The translations under genes were made by a program, and so were the position numbers. The notes beneath the pieces were generated by a model. It searched no databases. It was not told the origin of the DNA and saw nothing but the letters and a program-made list of their open reading frames with translations. Below, piece after piece: positions 8,846-17,318 of a stretch of 64,000 nucleotides of DNA; position 1 is the first letter of the stretch; every line of letters begins with the position of its first letter. This DNA comes from Streptomyces sp. cf386 (GTDB taxonomy: Bacteria; Actinomycetota; Actinomycetes; Streptomycetales; Streptomycetaceae). The stretch covers positions 272,001-336,000 of the forward strand of contig NZ_FNHV01000003.1 of NCBI RefSeq assembly GCF_900103585.1, given 5' to 3'.

Positions 8846-11266
8846 ATGGACGATCCCAACGTGCTCGCCGCCCAGAAATGGGTGAACGAGACCTACGACG
8901 GCGTAGCCGACCGATACGAGCGCTGCCCGCAGGACGGCAGCACCGGCTGGGCCACCGTGCTCAGCCTCACCCAGGGCCTCCAGCACGAGCTGGGGATCTC
9001 ACCGACCGTACGGAACTTCGGTCCCGGCACGTTCGACGCGCTCGTGGCGCGCGGCGGCATCCGTCCGTCCGAGACGAAGACCAACCTGATCCGCATCATC
9101 AACTACGCGCTGTGGTGCAAGGGGTACTACGGCGCCTCGTCGGCAGGCCGGTGGACCTCGGTGACCACCGATTCGATGAACGAGTTGATCGGCGACGCGG
9201 GGCTGGCGTCGGTGGCCAACGTCTCCAACATCCCCACGCGGCTGCTGGTGCAGATCATCAAGGCGCTGCTGCGCATGGACCAGTTCCGGATCGTGCCCGG
9301 TGGATCGGCGGAGATCCGGCGGTTCCAGCGGCATCTGAACCTGACCTACGTCGTCGGTGAGGAGATCACCACCATGGACCTCAGTCCATGCGACGGTGTC
9401 TACTCGCGTGACGTGCAGCAGGCGGTGATGAAGGCCGTCCAGTTCGAGATCGGGATCCCGCGCGCCGACATCGGCGGGTACTTCGGCAGCACCACCAAGT
9501 CGAAGCTCCAGGCGCAGCCGTCCCTCGGGGTGGGCAGCGAGGGGGACATGGTCCACCTCTTCACGGCCCTGTGCGTGTTCAACTCCCCGGTGATCCTGAA
9601 CGGCGAGCCCGTCTCCGCGGCGATCCGCCGCGAATACACCGACAACACCGCGGAGTTCGTCCGCGCCTTCCAGAGGTTCAGCCAGCTCCCCGTCACCGGC
9701 AAGTCGGACTACGACACCTGGGCACAGCTCCTCGTCTCCACCGGCAACGAGTTCCGGGAGACCACCGCCCTGGACGAGGCCGCGCCCCTCACCTTCGCCC
9801 GCGCCAAGGCACTGAGCGACGCCGGTTTCCGGGTGGTCGGCCGCTACCTCGACGAGCATCTGCCGCCGGACGACGAGTACTACCTCGGCAAGGCGCTCAC
9901 CAGCACTGAGCTGAGCGAGATCATCCGTGGTGGGCTGCGCGTGTACCCGATCTTCCAGTGGAACGGCACCGTGCGTGAGAATTTCACGGAAGAGAAGGGC
10001 TTGGAGCAGGGCAACGTGGCCGAGCAACGAGCCCTCGAATTCGGCTTCAACCGCGGCACCTGTATCTACTTCGCGGTCGACTTCGACGCGACCCAGGCGG
10101 ACATCGACGACCATGTGATCCCGTACTTCCGTGGGGTGCGCGCCGCGCTGGGGCGGTCGAACCGCTACACGTACGGGGTGTACGGCTCACGCAACGTGTG
10201 CAGCCAGGTGTCCAACCGCGTCGGCGCGACCTGGTCGTTCGTGTCAGGTTTGTCCTGGGGATTCTCCGGGAACCTCGGTTTCCCTCTCCCGCCGAACTGG
10301 TCGTTCAACCAGATCCGCCAGGGCCCCTTCAGTTACGGCAGCGGCAGTTTCGGAGAGACCTGGGACATCGACCGCAACGTCTGGCGCCGCAACTCCGATC
10401 CGGGCACGGCCGTACTCAATGCCGACAGGTCACCCGCGCAGGGTTTCATCGACCTCGTCCAGCGGCTGTACACGGCCGCCCTGGAGTACGACGCGGGAAT
10501 CGACCCGACCATCCTCGTCTGCCACTTCTTCAGGCAGGAGGAGTACAACGGCCTCGAGTGGAAGGGGGCCTTCGGGGCGGTCAACCAGGGCTGGATAGCG
10601 GCGGCGGCAGAACAGGGGCTGACCCTCGACGGCAGGAGGTACCTCACCGATCCGGTGACCGGAACCGCCGTCGGTACGGAGCACCTCATGGCGACCCTGC
10701 AGGCTTGCCTCCAGTACCCCTCGACCACCGACCTCGTGTCGCTGGGCGACGGCGGTGGCTGGGCCGGCGATCTCGCGTCGTTCTATGCGGACTGGCGCCG
10801 GAACAAGGACCGGTATCCGAACCCCATGCTCTTCGCTCTGGATTACCTCGGAAAGCGGAACACCGCGTCGTCGTTCGACAACGTGGACTGGATTTCCGAC
10901 GCCGACGGATTCAACATCATGCGGCTCATGAAGGAGAAGTCGCTCATCCTCCCCCAAGCTGTCGCCCGCTACTACGGCACCGACAGTCCCGGGGCCGACG
11001 ACCGGGTCTGCCAGCGGCGGTACACGCTCTTCCAGGCCGACCGCTTCGACAGCGACAGTGCGACGACGCAGGTCCTCGCCAAAAATCTGCTCCTGGGTGA
11101 GAACTCCGACATCACGGTGATCGCAGGAAAGTGGCTTCTGGCCGGCGGCCCCAGCCTCGGTTCTGATGACCTTCCGGAGAACATCGACCCGGTCCAGCTC
11201 AACAATTTCGTGCTCGCGTACGCCTGGGAGCTCCAGGAACGCGTCGACGCCGAGGGGGGAAAGTAA
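8846..11266 (+). CDS. DUF1906 glycoside-hydrolase-like protein with peptidoglycan-binding repeats
   Basis: An 806-residue protein starting at ATG 8846 behind GGGGGAAATG. The N-terminal 290 residues hold several peptidoglycan-binding-like segments (VLSLTQGLQHELG, EIRRFQRHLNLTYV). A further one at about 265-300 has AFVRAFQRFSQLPVTGKSDYDTWAQLL-type spacing. Residues about 310-510 match the DUF1906 TIM-barrel domain: GFRVVGRYLDEHLPPDDEYYLGKALTSTE, GLRVYPIFQWNG, CIYFAVDFDATQ, YTYGVYGSRNVC. This family is related to GH25-like lysozymes. The C-terminal 300 residues are unassigned. No signal peptide is visible, so export must use another route, or the protein acts after lysis. The next gene starts at the very next base. 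Confidence 0.8.
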   Translation: MDDPNVLAAQKWVNETYDGVADRYERCPQDGSTGWATVLSLTQGLQHELGISPTVRNFGPGTFDALVARGGIRPSETKTNLIRIINYALWCKGYYGASSAGRWTSVTTDSMNELIGDAGLASVANVSNIPTRLLVQIIKALLRMDQFRIVPGGSAEIRRFQRHLNLTYVVGEEITTMDLSPCDGVYSRDVQQAVMKAVQFEIGIPRADIGGYFGSTTKSKLQAQPSLGVGSEGDMVHLFTALCVFNSPVILNGEPVSAAIRREYTDNTAEFVRAFQRFSQLPVTGKSDYDTWAQLLVSTGNEFRETTALDEAAPLTFARAKALSDAGFRVVGRYLDEHLPPDDEYYLGKALTSTELSEIIRGGLRVYPIFQWNGTVRENFTEEKGLEQGNVAEQRALEFGFNRGTCIYFAVDFDATQADIDDHVIPYFRGVRAALGRSNRYTYGVYGSRNVCSQVSNRVGATWSFVSGLSWGFSGNLGFPLPPNWSFNQIRQGPFSYGSGSFGETWDIDRNVWRRNSDPGTAVLNADRSPAQGFIDLVQRLYTAALEYDAGIDPTILVCHFFRQEEYNGLEWKGAFGAVNQGWIAAAAEQGLTLDGRRYLTDPVTGTAVGTEHLMATLQACLQYPSTTDLVSLGDGGGWAGDLASFYADWRRNKDRYPNPMLFALDYLGKRNTASSFDNVDWISDADGFNIMRLMKEKSLILPQAVARYYGTDSPGADDRVCQRRYTLFQADRFDSDSATTQVLAKNLLLGENSDITVIAGKWLLAGGPSLGSDDLPENIDPVQLNNFVLAYAWELQERVDAEGGK

Positions 11267-11911
11267 ATGGCACTGACACGACGGGCCGTGCTGCTGTCCG
11301 CCGGCGCCCTCGGCGTGGGCGCCACACTGAGTGACGTCCTCACCCGGCCGTCGGCCGCTGCCGACGGCTGGTGGAACTCACGACGCAGCGCCAACGGCTG
11401 GCCCATCGACACGGCCGCCATCGAGTCGTTCCGCGTCGAAGGCTCCCCGGCCACCGTACGCCTGCACCGCGAAGCGGCCCCGGTCCTCCTGCACCTCGCG
11501 AGACGCTGGCACTACGAGGTCATGCCGCTGCGCGGCTCACAGGACGTCCTGGGACACCGCACCGAAGGCGCCGTACGCCTCGCGTACGAGTCGAACTACC
11601 TCTCCGGCAGTGCGATCGCCCTGCTCGGGGCGGGCGACGGCCTGTGGCCGCTCCAGGAGGCGGTCGTCCGCGACATCCTCGCCGACTACGGCGGCGTGGT
11701 GCGCTGGGGCGCGGATCTCTCCCCCGCCGCCACCTGCCACTTCCAGATCGACGTCGGACCGAACGCGAAGCCCCTCACGCACCTCACGAAGACCTTCCGC
11801 GACCGCGCCGTGCACCACAACGGCCCGCGCCCCGGCGCGGTGGAAGACCCGGCCACGCCGGAACGCCGCACCAGGGCCCGCCGCCTGGCCAAGGACCAGA
11901 GCAAGAACTGA
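11267..11911 (+). CDS. Tat-exported M15-like peptidase homologue, probably catalytically altered
   Basis: A 214-residue protein. ATG directly abuts the previous stop codon, with GGGGGAAAG as ribosome site, so the two genes are coupled. The N-terminus TRRAVLLSAGALGVGATLS is a twin-arginine signal. The body resembles D-Ala-D-Ala carboxypeptidase (M15/VanY-like) proteins: ANGWPI, GAVRLAYESNYLSGSAIALL, VVRDILADYGGVVRWGADL and CHFQIDV. In active members the second motif reads SNHxSGTAxD, giving zinc ligands His and Asp. Here these are Tyr111 and Ala118. The last His (in CHFQ) is kept. It may therefore bind peptidoglycan rather than cut it. The cell-wall role is inferred from family and neighbours. 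Confidence 0.7.
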   Translation: MALTRRAVLLSAGALGVGATLSDVLTRPSAAADGWWNSRRSANGWPIDTAAIESFRVEGSPATVRLHREAAPVLLHLARRWHYEVMPLRGSQDVLGHRTEGAVRLAYESNYLSGSAIALLGAGDGLWPLQEAVVRDILADYGGVVRWGADLSPAATCHFQIDVGPNAKPLTHLTKTFRDRAVHHNGPRPGAVEDPATPERRTRARRLAKDQSKN

Positions 11912-11937
11912 CGACCGTCGCACAAGGAGGAAGAATC

Positions 11938-12552
11938 ATGCCCACAAGACGTTGGAAGCCTGTCCTCGGCGTTCTCGCCGCGGGCCTGTCGACGGTACTG
12001 ATCGCCGCCCCGGCACAGGCCGTCCCCGCCAACTCGGGGGCCTACGGCACCTCGTTCGTCGACGGAGCCGGCGGCCTCACCGACGACTTCGGTGACCACT
12101 TCTCCGAGCTCGGCCACTCCCTGTGCAACGGATGCGCCGACTCGAACACCGACATCGTGCTGATGTGGCAGGCCATCCTGGCTGCCGAGGGCCTCCTCGG
12201 CCTGTCCGACATCGACGGCCGGTTCGGGTCCGTCACCGCGGCCGCCACCAAGCAATGGCAGAGCCGCTACGGCCTGACCGCCGACGGATGGGTCGGCGAC
12301 GGCACGTGGAGTGCGGCGGACAACCGCATGAAGTGGACGGGACAGGAAGGGCAGGAAACAGCCACCTACGACGCCACCGGTGACGGCTCGATCTCCTTCG
12401 AGCGCGGCAACAGCTACTCGTACACGGATTACGGCGACAGTGGCGCCTACCGCATCACCGGCATGCACCGGGGTTCCCACGGACGCTGGTTCGGCGGTGG
12501 CACCCGCATCCAGTTCCACAGCCGGACCGTCACGGTGACCGGTTCCTGGTGA
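11938..12552 (+). CDS. secreted peptidoglycan-binding protein
   Basis: A 204-residue protein starting at ATG 11938 with ACAAGGAGGAAG upstream. The signal peptide is about residues 1-29 (VLGVLAAGLSTVLIAAPAQA). The core is a PG_binding_1 domain (DIVLMWQAILAAEGLLGLSDIDGRFGSVTAAATKQWQ split over residues 77-115, then TADGWVGDGTWSAA). It ends in a Ser/Tyr/Gly-rich beta tail (SISFERGNSYSYTDYG). It is a paralogue of the product at 8117-8677. The gene follows the M15-like gene after 26 bases and probably shares its transcript, making a three-gene wall-directed unit with the DUF1906 gene. Confidence 0.75.
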   Translation: MPTRRWKPVLGVLAAGLSTVLIAAPAQAVPANSGAYGTSFVDGAGGLTDDFGDHFSELGHSLCNGCADSNTDIVLMWQAILAAEGLLGLSDIDGRFGSVTAAATKQWQSRYGLTADGWVGDGTWSAADNRMKWTGQEGQETATYDATGDGSISFERGNSYSYTDYGDSGAYRITGMHRGSHGRWFGGGTRIQFHSRTVTVTGSW

Positions 12553-12576
12553 CCCGACCCGCCACCCAGGGCCGGC

Positions 12577-12680
12577 GGGATCGGACGAAGAGGGCCCAGG
12601 CACGGGTGGGGGACACCAGTGCCTGGCCCTCGGGGTTCATCGGGGCGGTCCCCGTGTCCGCGCGGCACTCCCCTGGGCCC
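12577..12680 (-). pseudogene. DUF397 relic
   Basis: Reading the minus strand from about 12680 gives GECRADTGTAPMNPEGQ then ALVSPTRAWALFVRS. This lines up with the C-terminal half of the DUF397 protein encoded at 6371-6580 (GECVEV ... NPDGPALLF ... AWAFFVNS). No start codon, no N-terminal WRKSSYS segment and no matching stop codon are seen, and an in-frame stop lies just upstream. It is best read as the remnant of a second XRE/DUF397 locus, consistent with gene turnover in this accessory region. Confidence 0.55.
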
Positions 12681-12751
12681 CACGCGATAGCCTCTCGTCA
12701 ACTTGCGTGACGGAAGCGCGCGTTGTGAGAAGGCAGCACATCGGGGGACCC

Positions 12752-14560
12752 ATGTCAGACCAACAGCCGACACCGCCGCACCCTCCGGCGTCCGTGGACG
12801 CCGCGTTGCAGCAGGCCGGGGCACGTCCGTTGCGGTCCACGGACCCGGCGGTGATCGGCCCCTACGTCCCCCTCGGCCTCCTCGGCAGCGGCGGCATGGG
12901 CCACGTCTACCTGGCCCGCCCCACCGACAGCACCCCCGGCCTGGCCGCCGTCAAGGTGATCCGCCCCGAGTACGCCGAGGACGCCCGGTTCCGGCGGCGT
13001 TTCGAGCGCGAGGCCGCCGTGCACGGCCAGGTGCACACACCGCGCACACCGGACCTGCTCGGCACCGGGTTCGACGACTCGCTGCTGTGGATGGCGACGC
13101 AGTACCTGCCCGGCCTCAACCTCGCCGACGCCGTGCGCGAGTGCGGCAATCTGGAGCGCGCCGGAGTGTGGCGGCTGGTGGCGGAGCTCGGGCAGGCGCT
13201 CTCCGCTCTGGCCGCCGCCGACGTCGTCCACCGGGACCTCAAGCCGTCCAACGTGATCCTGTCCCTGCAGGGTGCGCACGTCATCGACTTCGGCATCGCG
13301 CAGGCCGCCGACAGCAGCGCGATCACCACGACGGGCAACCGGGTCGGCACGCCCGCCTTCATGGCGCCCGAGTATCTGCGCGAGGCGCGCTGCGACACCG
13401 CCTCCGACGTCTTCTCACTCGCCGGAAGCCTGATCTACGCCGCCACCGGGCACGCCCCCTTCGGCGACGGGACTGGCGTCGACGTGATGCACCGGGTCGC
13501 GTTCGAGGAACCCAAGCCGGAGATCATGGCCGAACTCTCCGCCGTGGACCCGGCGTTGGGCTCCCTCCTGTCCGCCTGCCTCTCCAAGGACCCCGCCGGG
13601 CGCCCCACCCCGAGGCAACTCCTCGACGCAGGCACGGCCGCCGGTCACGGCCGCTCGGCCTCCTGGCACGAGCCGCTGGACGCCCGGCTGCACACCCGAC
13701 AGGAGGCGTGCGAGTCACTGGAGCGCCTTGTCATCCAGGAGACGGTCCAGTTGCGTACGCCGCCGCAGCTGCGTACGCCGACACAGACCCCGGGGCTCCC
13801 CGCCCCCGGCCCGGCCTTCGCCCCCACCGTCAGCCCGTCCACGCCGCCCGGTCAGTACGCCACCCCCGTGCAGACACCGGCCCCGGAGGACAGCGGCAGG
13901 CAGCGGAAGCGCAAGGCCTACCTCGCCGTCGCCGCAGGCCTCGCCGTGTGCGCCGTAGCCGTGACCGCGTTCTTCCTCACCCGCCCACCCCTCGACGAGA
14001 CGGCCTCGACCGCGACGACGGCAACCGACAGCGCCGCCCCCGGCGACGTACCGACCTCCCGCCTCCCCAGCTCCTCCGCCTCCCCCTCCGGCGACAAGGA
14101 CAGTGACAAGGAGAAGGAGTCAGCCTCCGCGACGCCAGACGCCGAGGCCTCGCAGAGCCCGGACTCCTCCGGAGGCGGTGCGGGCGGAACCCAGGCCACT
14201 CCCACCGACGAACCCTCCGCCACATCCGGCGGCAACGAAGGCGGCGCGGGCGGTGGCGGCAGCGCCCCGACCCCCGCCCCCACCAAGACCGCCACCACAC
14301 CCGCCACCCCACCCTGGATCTCCGACTGCACCTCCTACTCCGGCACCGAACTCACCCAACGCGGCGACACGGGCCAGCGCGTCGTCCAGGTGCAGTGCAT
14401 GCTCACCAAGCGCGGCTACAGCGTCGGGGGTTCGGGCGTGGACGGCGAGTTCGGCGCGGACACGGAGTCCGCCGTCAGGCTGTTCCAGAGCGACAAGGGG
14501 CTGGACGTCGACGGCGAGGTCGGACCCAACACCTGGGCGGGGCTGCGCAGTTCGACGTGA
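12752..14560 (+). CDS. membrane Ser/Thr protein kinase with extracellular peptidoglycan-binding domain
   Basis: A 602-residue protein. ATG 12752 follows TCGGGGGAC; an upstream in-frame start at 12707 is weaker. The kinase domain covers about residues 38-300: glycine loop LGSGGMGHVYLA, lysine in AAVKVIRPE, catalytic loop VVHRDLKPSNVIL, IDFGIA and TPAFMAPEYL. A Pro/Thr-rich linker and one membrane helix (AYLAVAAGLAVCAVAVTAFF) follow. Outside is a Ser/Thr/Gly-rich stalk and then a C-terminal PG_binding_1 domain (GQRVVQVQCMLTKRGYSV, DGEFGADTESAVRLFQ, VDGEVGPNTWAGL). It replaces the PASTA repeats of PknB-type kinases with a different wall-sensing module. Substrates are unknown; a likely role is signalling wall state from within this gene group. 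Confidence 0.85.
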   Translation: MSDQQPTPPHPPASVDAALQQAGARPLRSTDPAVIGPYVPLGLLGSGGMGHVYLARPTDSTPGLAAVKVIRPEYAEDARFRRRFEREAAVHGQVHTPRTPDLLGTGFDDSLLWMATQYLPGLNLADAVRECGNLERAGVWRLVAELGQALSALAAADVVHRDLKPSNVILSLQGAHVIDFGIAQAADSSAITTTGNRVGTPAFMAPEYLREARCDTASDVFSLAGSLIYAATGHAPFGDGTGVDVMHRVAFEEPKPEIMAELSAVDPALGSLLSACLSKDPAGRPTPRQLLDAGTAAGHGRSASWHEPLDARLHTRQEACESLERLVIQETVQLRTPPQLRTPTQTPGLPAPGPAFAPTVSPSTPPGQYATPVQTPAPEDSGRQRKRKAYLAVAAGLAVCAVAVTAFFLTRPPLDETASTATTATDSAAPGDVPTSRLPSSSASPSGDKDSDKEKESASATPDAEASQSPDSSGGGAGGTQATPTDEPSATSGGNEGGAGGGGSAPTPAPTKTATTPATPPWISDCTSYSGTELTQRGDTGQRVVQVQCMLTKRGYSVGGSGVDGEFGADTESAVRLFQSDKGLDVDGEVGPNTWAGLRSST

Positions 14561-14702
14561 CGTTCCGGTCACACCACCTGTGGCCTTGCGACGCCTGCGT
14601 CGGCGCCCGCAGAGCGTCAAGCATTCGTTCATCGGCTCCCGGGACGATGGTGGCGGACGCCACGTCCTGAGGGACGGGCAACGATGTGTGTCGGGGGACC
14701 CC

Positions 14703-15671
14703 ATGACGCTGCGCATCCACTTCACGGCTGACGATCTCGCACGCACGACCGTGGCCGCCGGCCCGGACATGATGTGGGAACTCGTCAGCAGCCTGCACCG
14801 GTTACAGGCGCCGCGAGCCGCCGCCCGCTACGGGCCGTGGCTGCGGCACGCCCGCGCCCGCCTGGGTGCCCGGAACGTGAACGCCGCCGTGCGGCTGTTG
14901 ACGGTCCTGGTGCCCCGGCGCGGCAGCTTCCCGGACTTCCTCACCCCGTCATGCCCGGGCGGCGACTTCGGCGAGTCCTTGGAACTCGTCCACGCCACTC
15001 CGGCCGGGCGGCTGCGGCGTGAACTCGCCGGAGTGTTCCGCCGCCGTAAGGCCTCGCACTGGGTGCGTCGGCTGGCCGGCGGCGACCGGAGCTGCCGGCA
15101 GGAGTTGCAGTCCGCGCTGACCGTGTACTACCGCGAAGTGGTCCGGCCGTACCGGTCCCAGTTCGGCGGCACGGTACTGACGGAGCGTGCGCTGTGCGGC
15201 CGCAGGCTCGTCGACGGCGGCGTCGACCGGCTCCTGCGCACCCTCTCGCCGTCGGTCAGCTGGACCGCGCCCGTGCTCAGCACCGGCTATCCGTCCGATC
15301 GCGACCTCCACCTGCGCGGACGCGGCCTCACTCTCATCCCGTCCTTCTTCTGCAGCGACACCCCGGTCTCGCTCATCGACCCCGAACTGCCCCCGGTGCT
15401 GCTCTACCCCGTCACCGACCCCGCCCAGCCGGTCGTGGTCCCCGACGCCCTGGCCGCGCTCCTCGGCCATACCCGCGCCCTGGCCATCCGCGCGCTGCTC
15501 CACCCCCGCTCCACCAGCGAACTCGCCCTCGACCTCGGCGTGTCCGCGGGCACCGCAAGCCGGCACGCCACGGCGCTGCGCGACGCGGGGCTGGTCACCA
15601 GTGCCCGGCACGGCAGCACGATGCTGCACGTGGCGACGGAGCTGGGCCGGGCGCTGGCGCGCTCGCACTGA
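14703..15671 (+). CDS. winged-helix (ArsR-like) transcriptional regulator
   Basis: A 322-residue protein starting at ATG 14703 behind GTCGGGGGAC. The N-terminal 230 residues form an uncharacterised helical region (MTLRIHFTADDLARTTVA, SSLHRLQAPRAAARYGPWL) seen in actinobacterial DUF5937/ArsR-type regulators. The C-terminal 80 residues form a winged helix: ALLGHTRALAIRALLHP, then STSELALDLGVSAGTASRHATALRDAGLV. No metal-binding Cys cluster is evident, so a metal-sensing role is not supported. It follows the kinase gene in the same direction after 142 bases. Targets are unknown. Confidence 0.7.
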   Translation: MTLRIHFTADDLARTTVAAGPDMMWELVSSLHRLQAPRAAARYGPWLRHARARLGARNVNAAVRLLTVLVPRRGSFPDFLTPSCPGGDFGESLELVHATPAGRLRRELAGVFRRRKASHWVRRLAGGDRSCRQELQSALTVYYREVVRPYRSQFGGTVLTERALCGRRLVDGGVDRLLRTLSPSVSWTAPVLSTGYPSDRDLHLRGRGLTLIPSFFCSDTPVSLIDPELPPVLLYPVTDPAQPVVVPDALAALLGHTRALAIRALLHPRSTSELALDLGVSAGTASRHATALRDAGLVTSARHGSTMLHVATELGRALARSH

Positions 15672-15794
15672 CCCTGCACATCGGTGCCGCGCCGACTGTT
15701 TGCATCAGCACGCAATCTCCTGGCGGGTGGCCCACCCCGGCCCGCACACTTAGTCATGGACACGACATAAGTCGTCGGCAACGGGGAGAACTCC

Positions 15795-17246
15795 ATGAGG
15801 AAACACCTGGTCATGGTGCTGGGCGCGGCTCTGGCCGCCGTGGCACTGAGCGCACCGACCGCTTCGGCGGATCCTGACAACCCACCGGACTTCAAGCTGC
15901 CGTTCGAGTGCGGCCAGATCTGGGACATGTTCACCCGTGAAGGCCACGGGGACAACGCGACCGAGGACCAGCAGCAGCTCGACATGGTGCGGGCGGACGG
16001 CGAGACGGAAGGTGCCGCTGTACTGGCGTCCGCAGACGGTGAGGTCTGGTGGGAGATCGACGACGTCGGCGGCATCAACATCAAGCACGAAGGCGGCTGG
16101 TTCAGCCAGTACCTCCACATGAGCGACCACGTGCCGATGGGAACCAAGGTCAAGCGAGGGGACAGGATCGGCACCGCGAGCAATGTCGGCACCGGAATCC
16201 CGCACCTCCACTACCAGCAGATGTACGACTACGACGGCGACGGGTCGGGCGAAGAGAACGAGCTCATCTACCCCTGGCTCGAAGGCAAGGAGTACCGCAT
16301 CACCCCGGCAGACGGAAACGTCCCCTTGACCAGCACCAACAACTGCGACGGCGGCGGCGACCCGGGCGAGCCCGACCCGGAGCCCGAGCCGGAGAAGACC
16401 AAGCTCGAATACACCGGCGACACCTCCCTCGCCGGCGGTGAACCCGCCGAGCTCTCCGCCACCCTCACCGAGGAGGAGTCCGGCGACCCGGTGGCCGACC
16501 AGAAGGTGAGCTTCGAACTCGGCGCCGAGGACAGCGTGCAGACCTGTGACGCCACCACGGGCGCCGACGGCACCGCGACCTGCACCGTCGATGAGGTGGA
16601 CCAGCCCCTGACGGACGACGCCACCGTGCCGGTCAGCGCCACCTTCGCCGGCGACGACGCCTACGAACCGTCCGAGGCCACCGCCACCCTCGACCTGCGG
16701 TACGTGACCGGACGCGCCTACGGCCTGTCGGCACAGATCCCGCTGCCCCTCATCCCCATCGGCATCGACCCCACGCCGGACACCGGGACGGTGCGCACCG
16801 CGGGCGCGGAGTCCAAGTCTCCGCAGTGCGCCGAGCGCATCGAGGCGCTCGTGCTGTCCGCCGGACCCCTGTGCACCGAGGTCGTGACGAAGACCGGTCC
16901 GAACTCCTCCAGCGCGACCTCGACCGTGGCCGAGGCCAGGATCGGGCTGACGGGCCTGCCGGTCGTCGAGGTCTCCGGACTCACCGCGGAGTCCTCCAGC
17001 ACCTGCTCCGCAACCAAGGGCAGCGTCGGTCTCGAACTGAGCATCGGTGGCACCCCGGTGAACGTACCGGACACACCGAACTATGAGATCGACCTCGGCG
17101 CGGGCGCGAAGCTCGTGGTCAACGAGCAGACACCGGTCGACGGCGCGGACCAGGGCCTGACGGTCAACGCGGTGCACCTCACCGCGCTGGGCGGCGCGGA
17201 CGTGGTGATCGGCTCCAGCACATCCGGCGCGTTCAACTGCGGGTGA
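15795..17246 (+). CDS. secreted M23-like (LysM-free) wall protein with Ig-like C-terminus
   Basis: A 483-residue protein starting at ATG 15795 with CGGGGAGAA upstream. The signal peptide is residues 1-25 (LGAALAAVALSAPTASA). Residues 30-165 match the lysostaphin-type M23 fold: LPFECGQIWD, GHGD...QQLDMVRADG, GAAVLASADGEV, FSQYLHMS, GDRIGTASNVGTGIPHLHYQQ. The HLH pair and the Asp of QLDM are present, but the first His is 11 residues from the Asp, so activity is uncertain. Residues about 195-295 form an Ig/invasin-like beta domain (LEYTGDTSLAGGEPAELSAT). The last 190 residues are unassigned and contain several Cys. It is probably a cell-wall endopeptidase or binding protein. Confidence 0.7.
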   Translation: MRKHLVMVLGAALAAVALSAPTASADPDNPPDFKLPFECGQIWDMFTREGHGDNATEDQQQLDMVRADGETEGAAVLASADGEVWWEIDDVGGINIKHEGGWFSQYLHMSDHVPMGTKVKRGDRIGTASNVGTGIPHLHYQQMYDYDGDGSGEENELIYPWLEGKEYRITPADGNVPLTSTNNCDGGGDPGEPDPEPEPEKTKLEYTGDTSLAGGEPAELSATLTEEESGDPVADQKVSFELGAEDSVQTCDATTGADGTATCTVDEVDQPLTDDATVPVSATFAGDDAYEPSEATATLDLRYVTGRAYGLSAQIPLPLIPIGIDPTPDTGTVRTAGAESKSPQCAERIEALVLSAGPLCTEVVTKTGPNSSSATSTVAEARIGLTGLPVVEVSGLTAESSSTCSATKGSVGLELSIGGTPVNVPDTPNYEIDLGAGAKLVVNEQTPVDGADQGLTVNAVHLTALGGADVVIGSSTSGAFNCG

Positions 17247-17270
17247 TGCACGGCGATCCACAGTGACGGG

Positions 17271-17308
17271 GTGCCGTCGGACGGCCTGGACCGGCTGTCC
17301 GACGGCAC
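17271..17308. terminator. bidirectional terminator hairpin
   Basis: The inverted repeat GTGCCGTCGGAC / GTCCGACGGCAC gives a perfect 12-bp stem with a 14-base loop. It lies between the convergent M23-like and purH genes. There is no T-run, as is usual in Streptomyces. Confidence 0.7.
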
Positions 17309-17318
17309 ACCCATGAGG

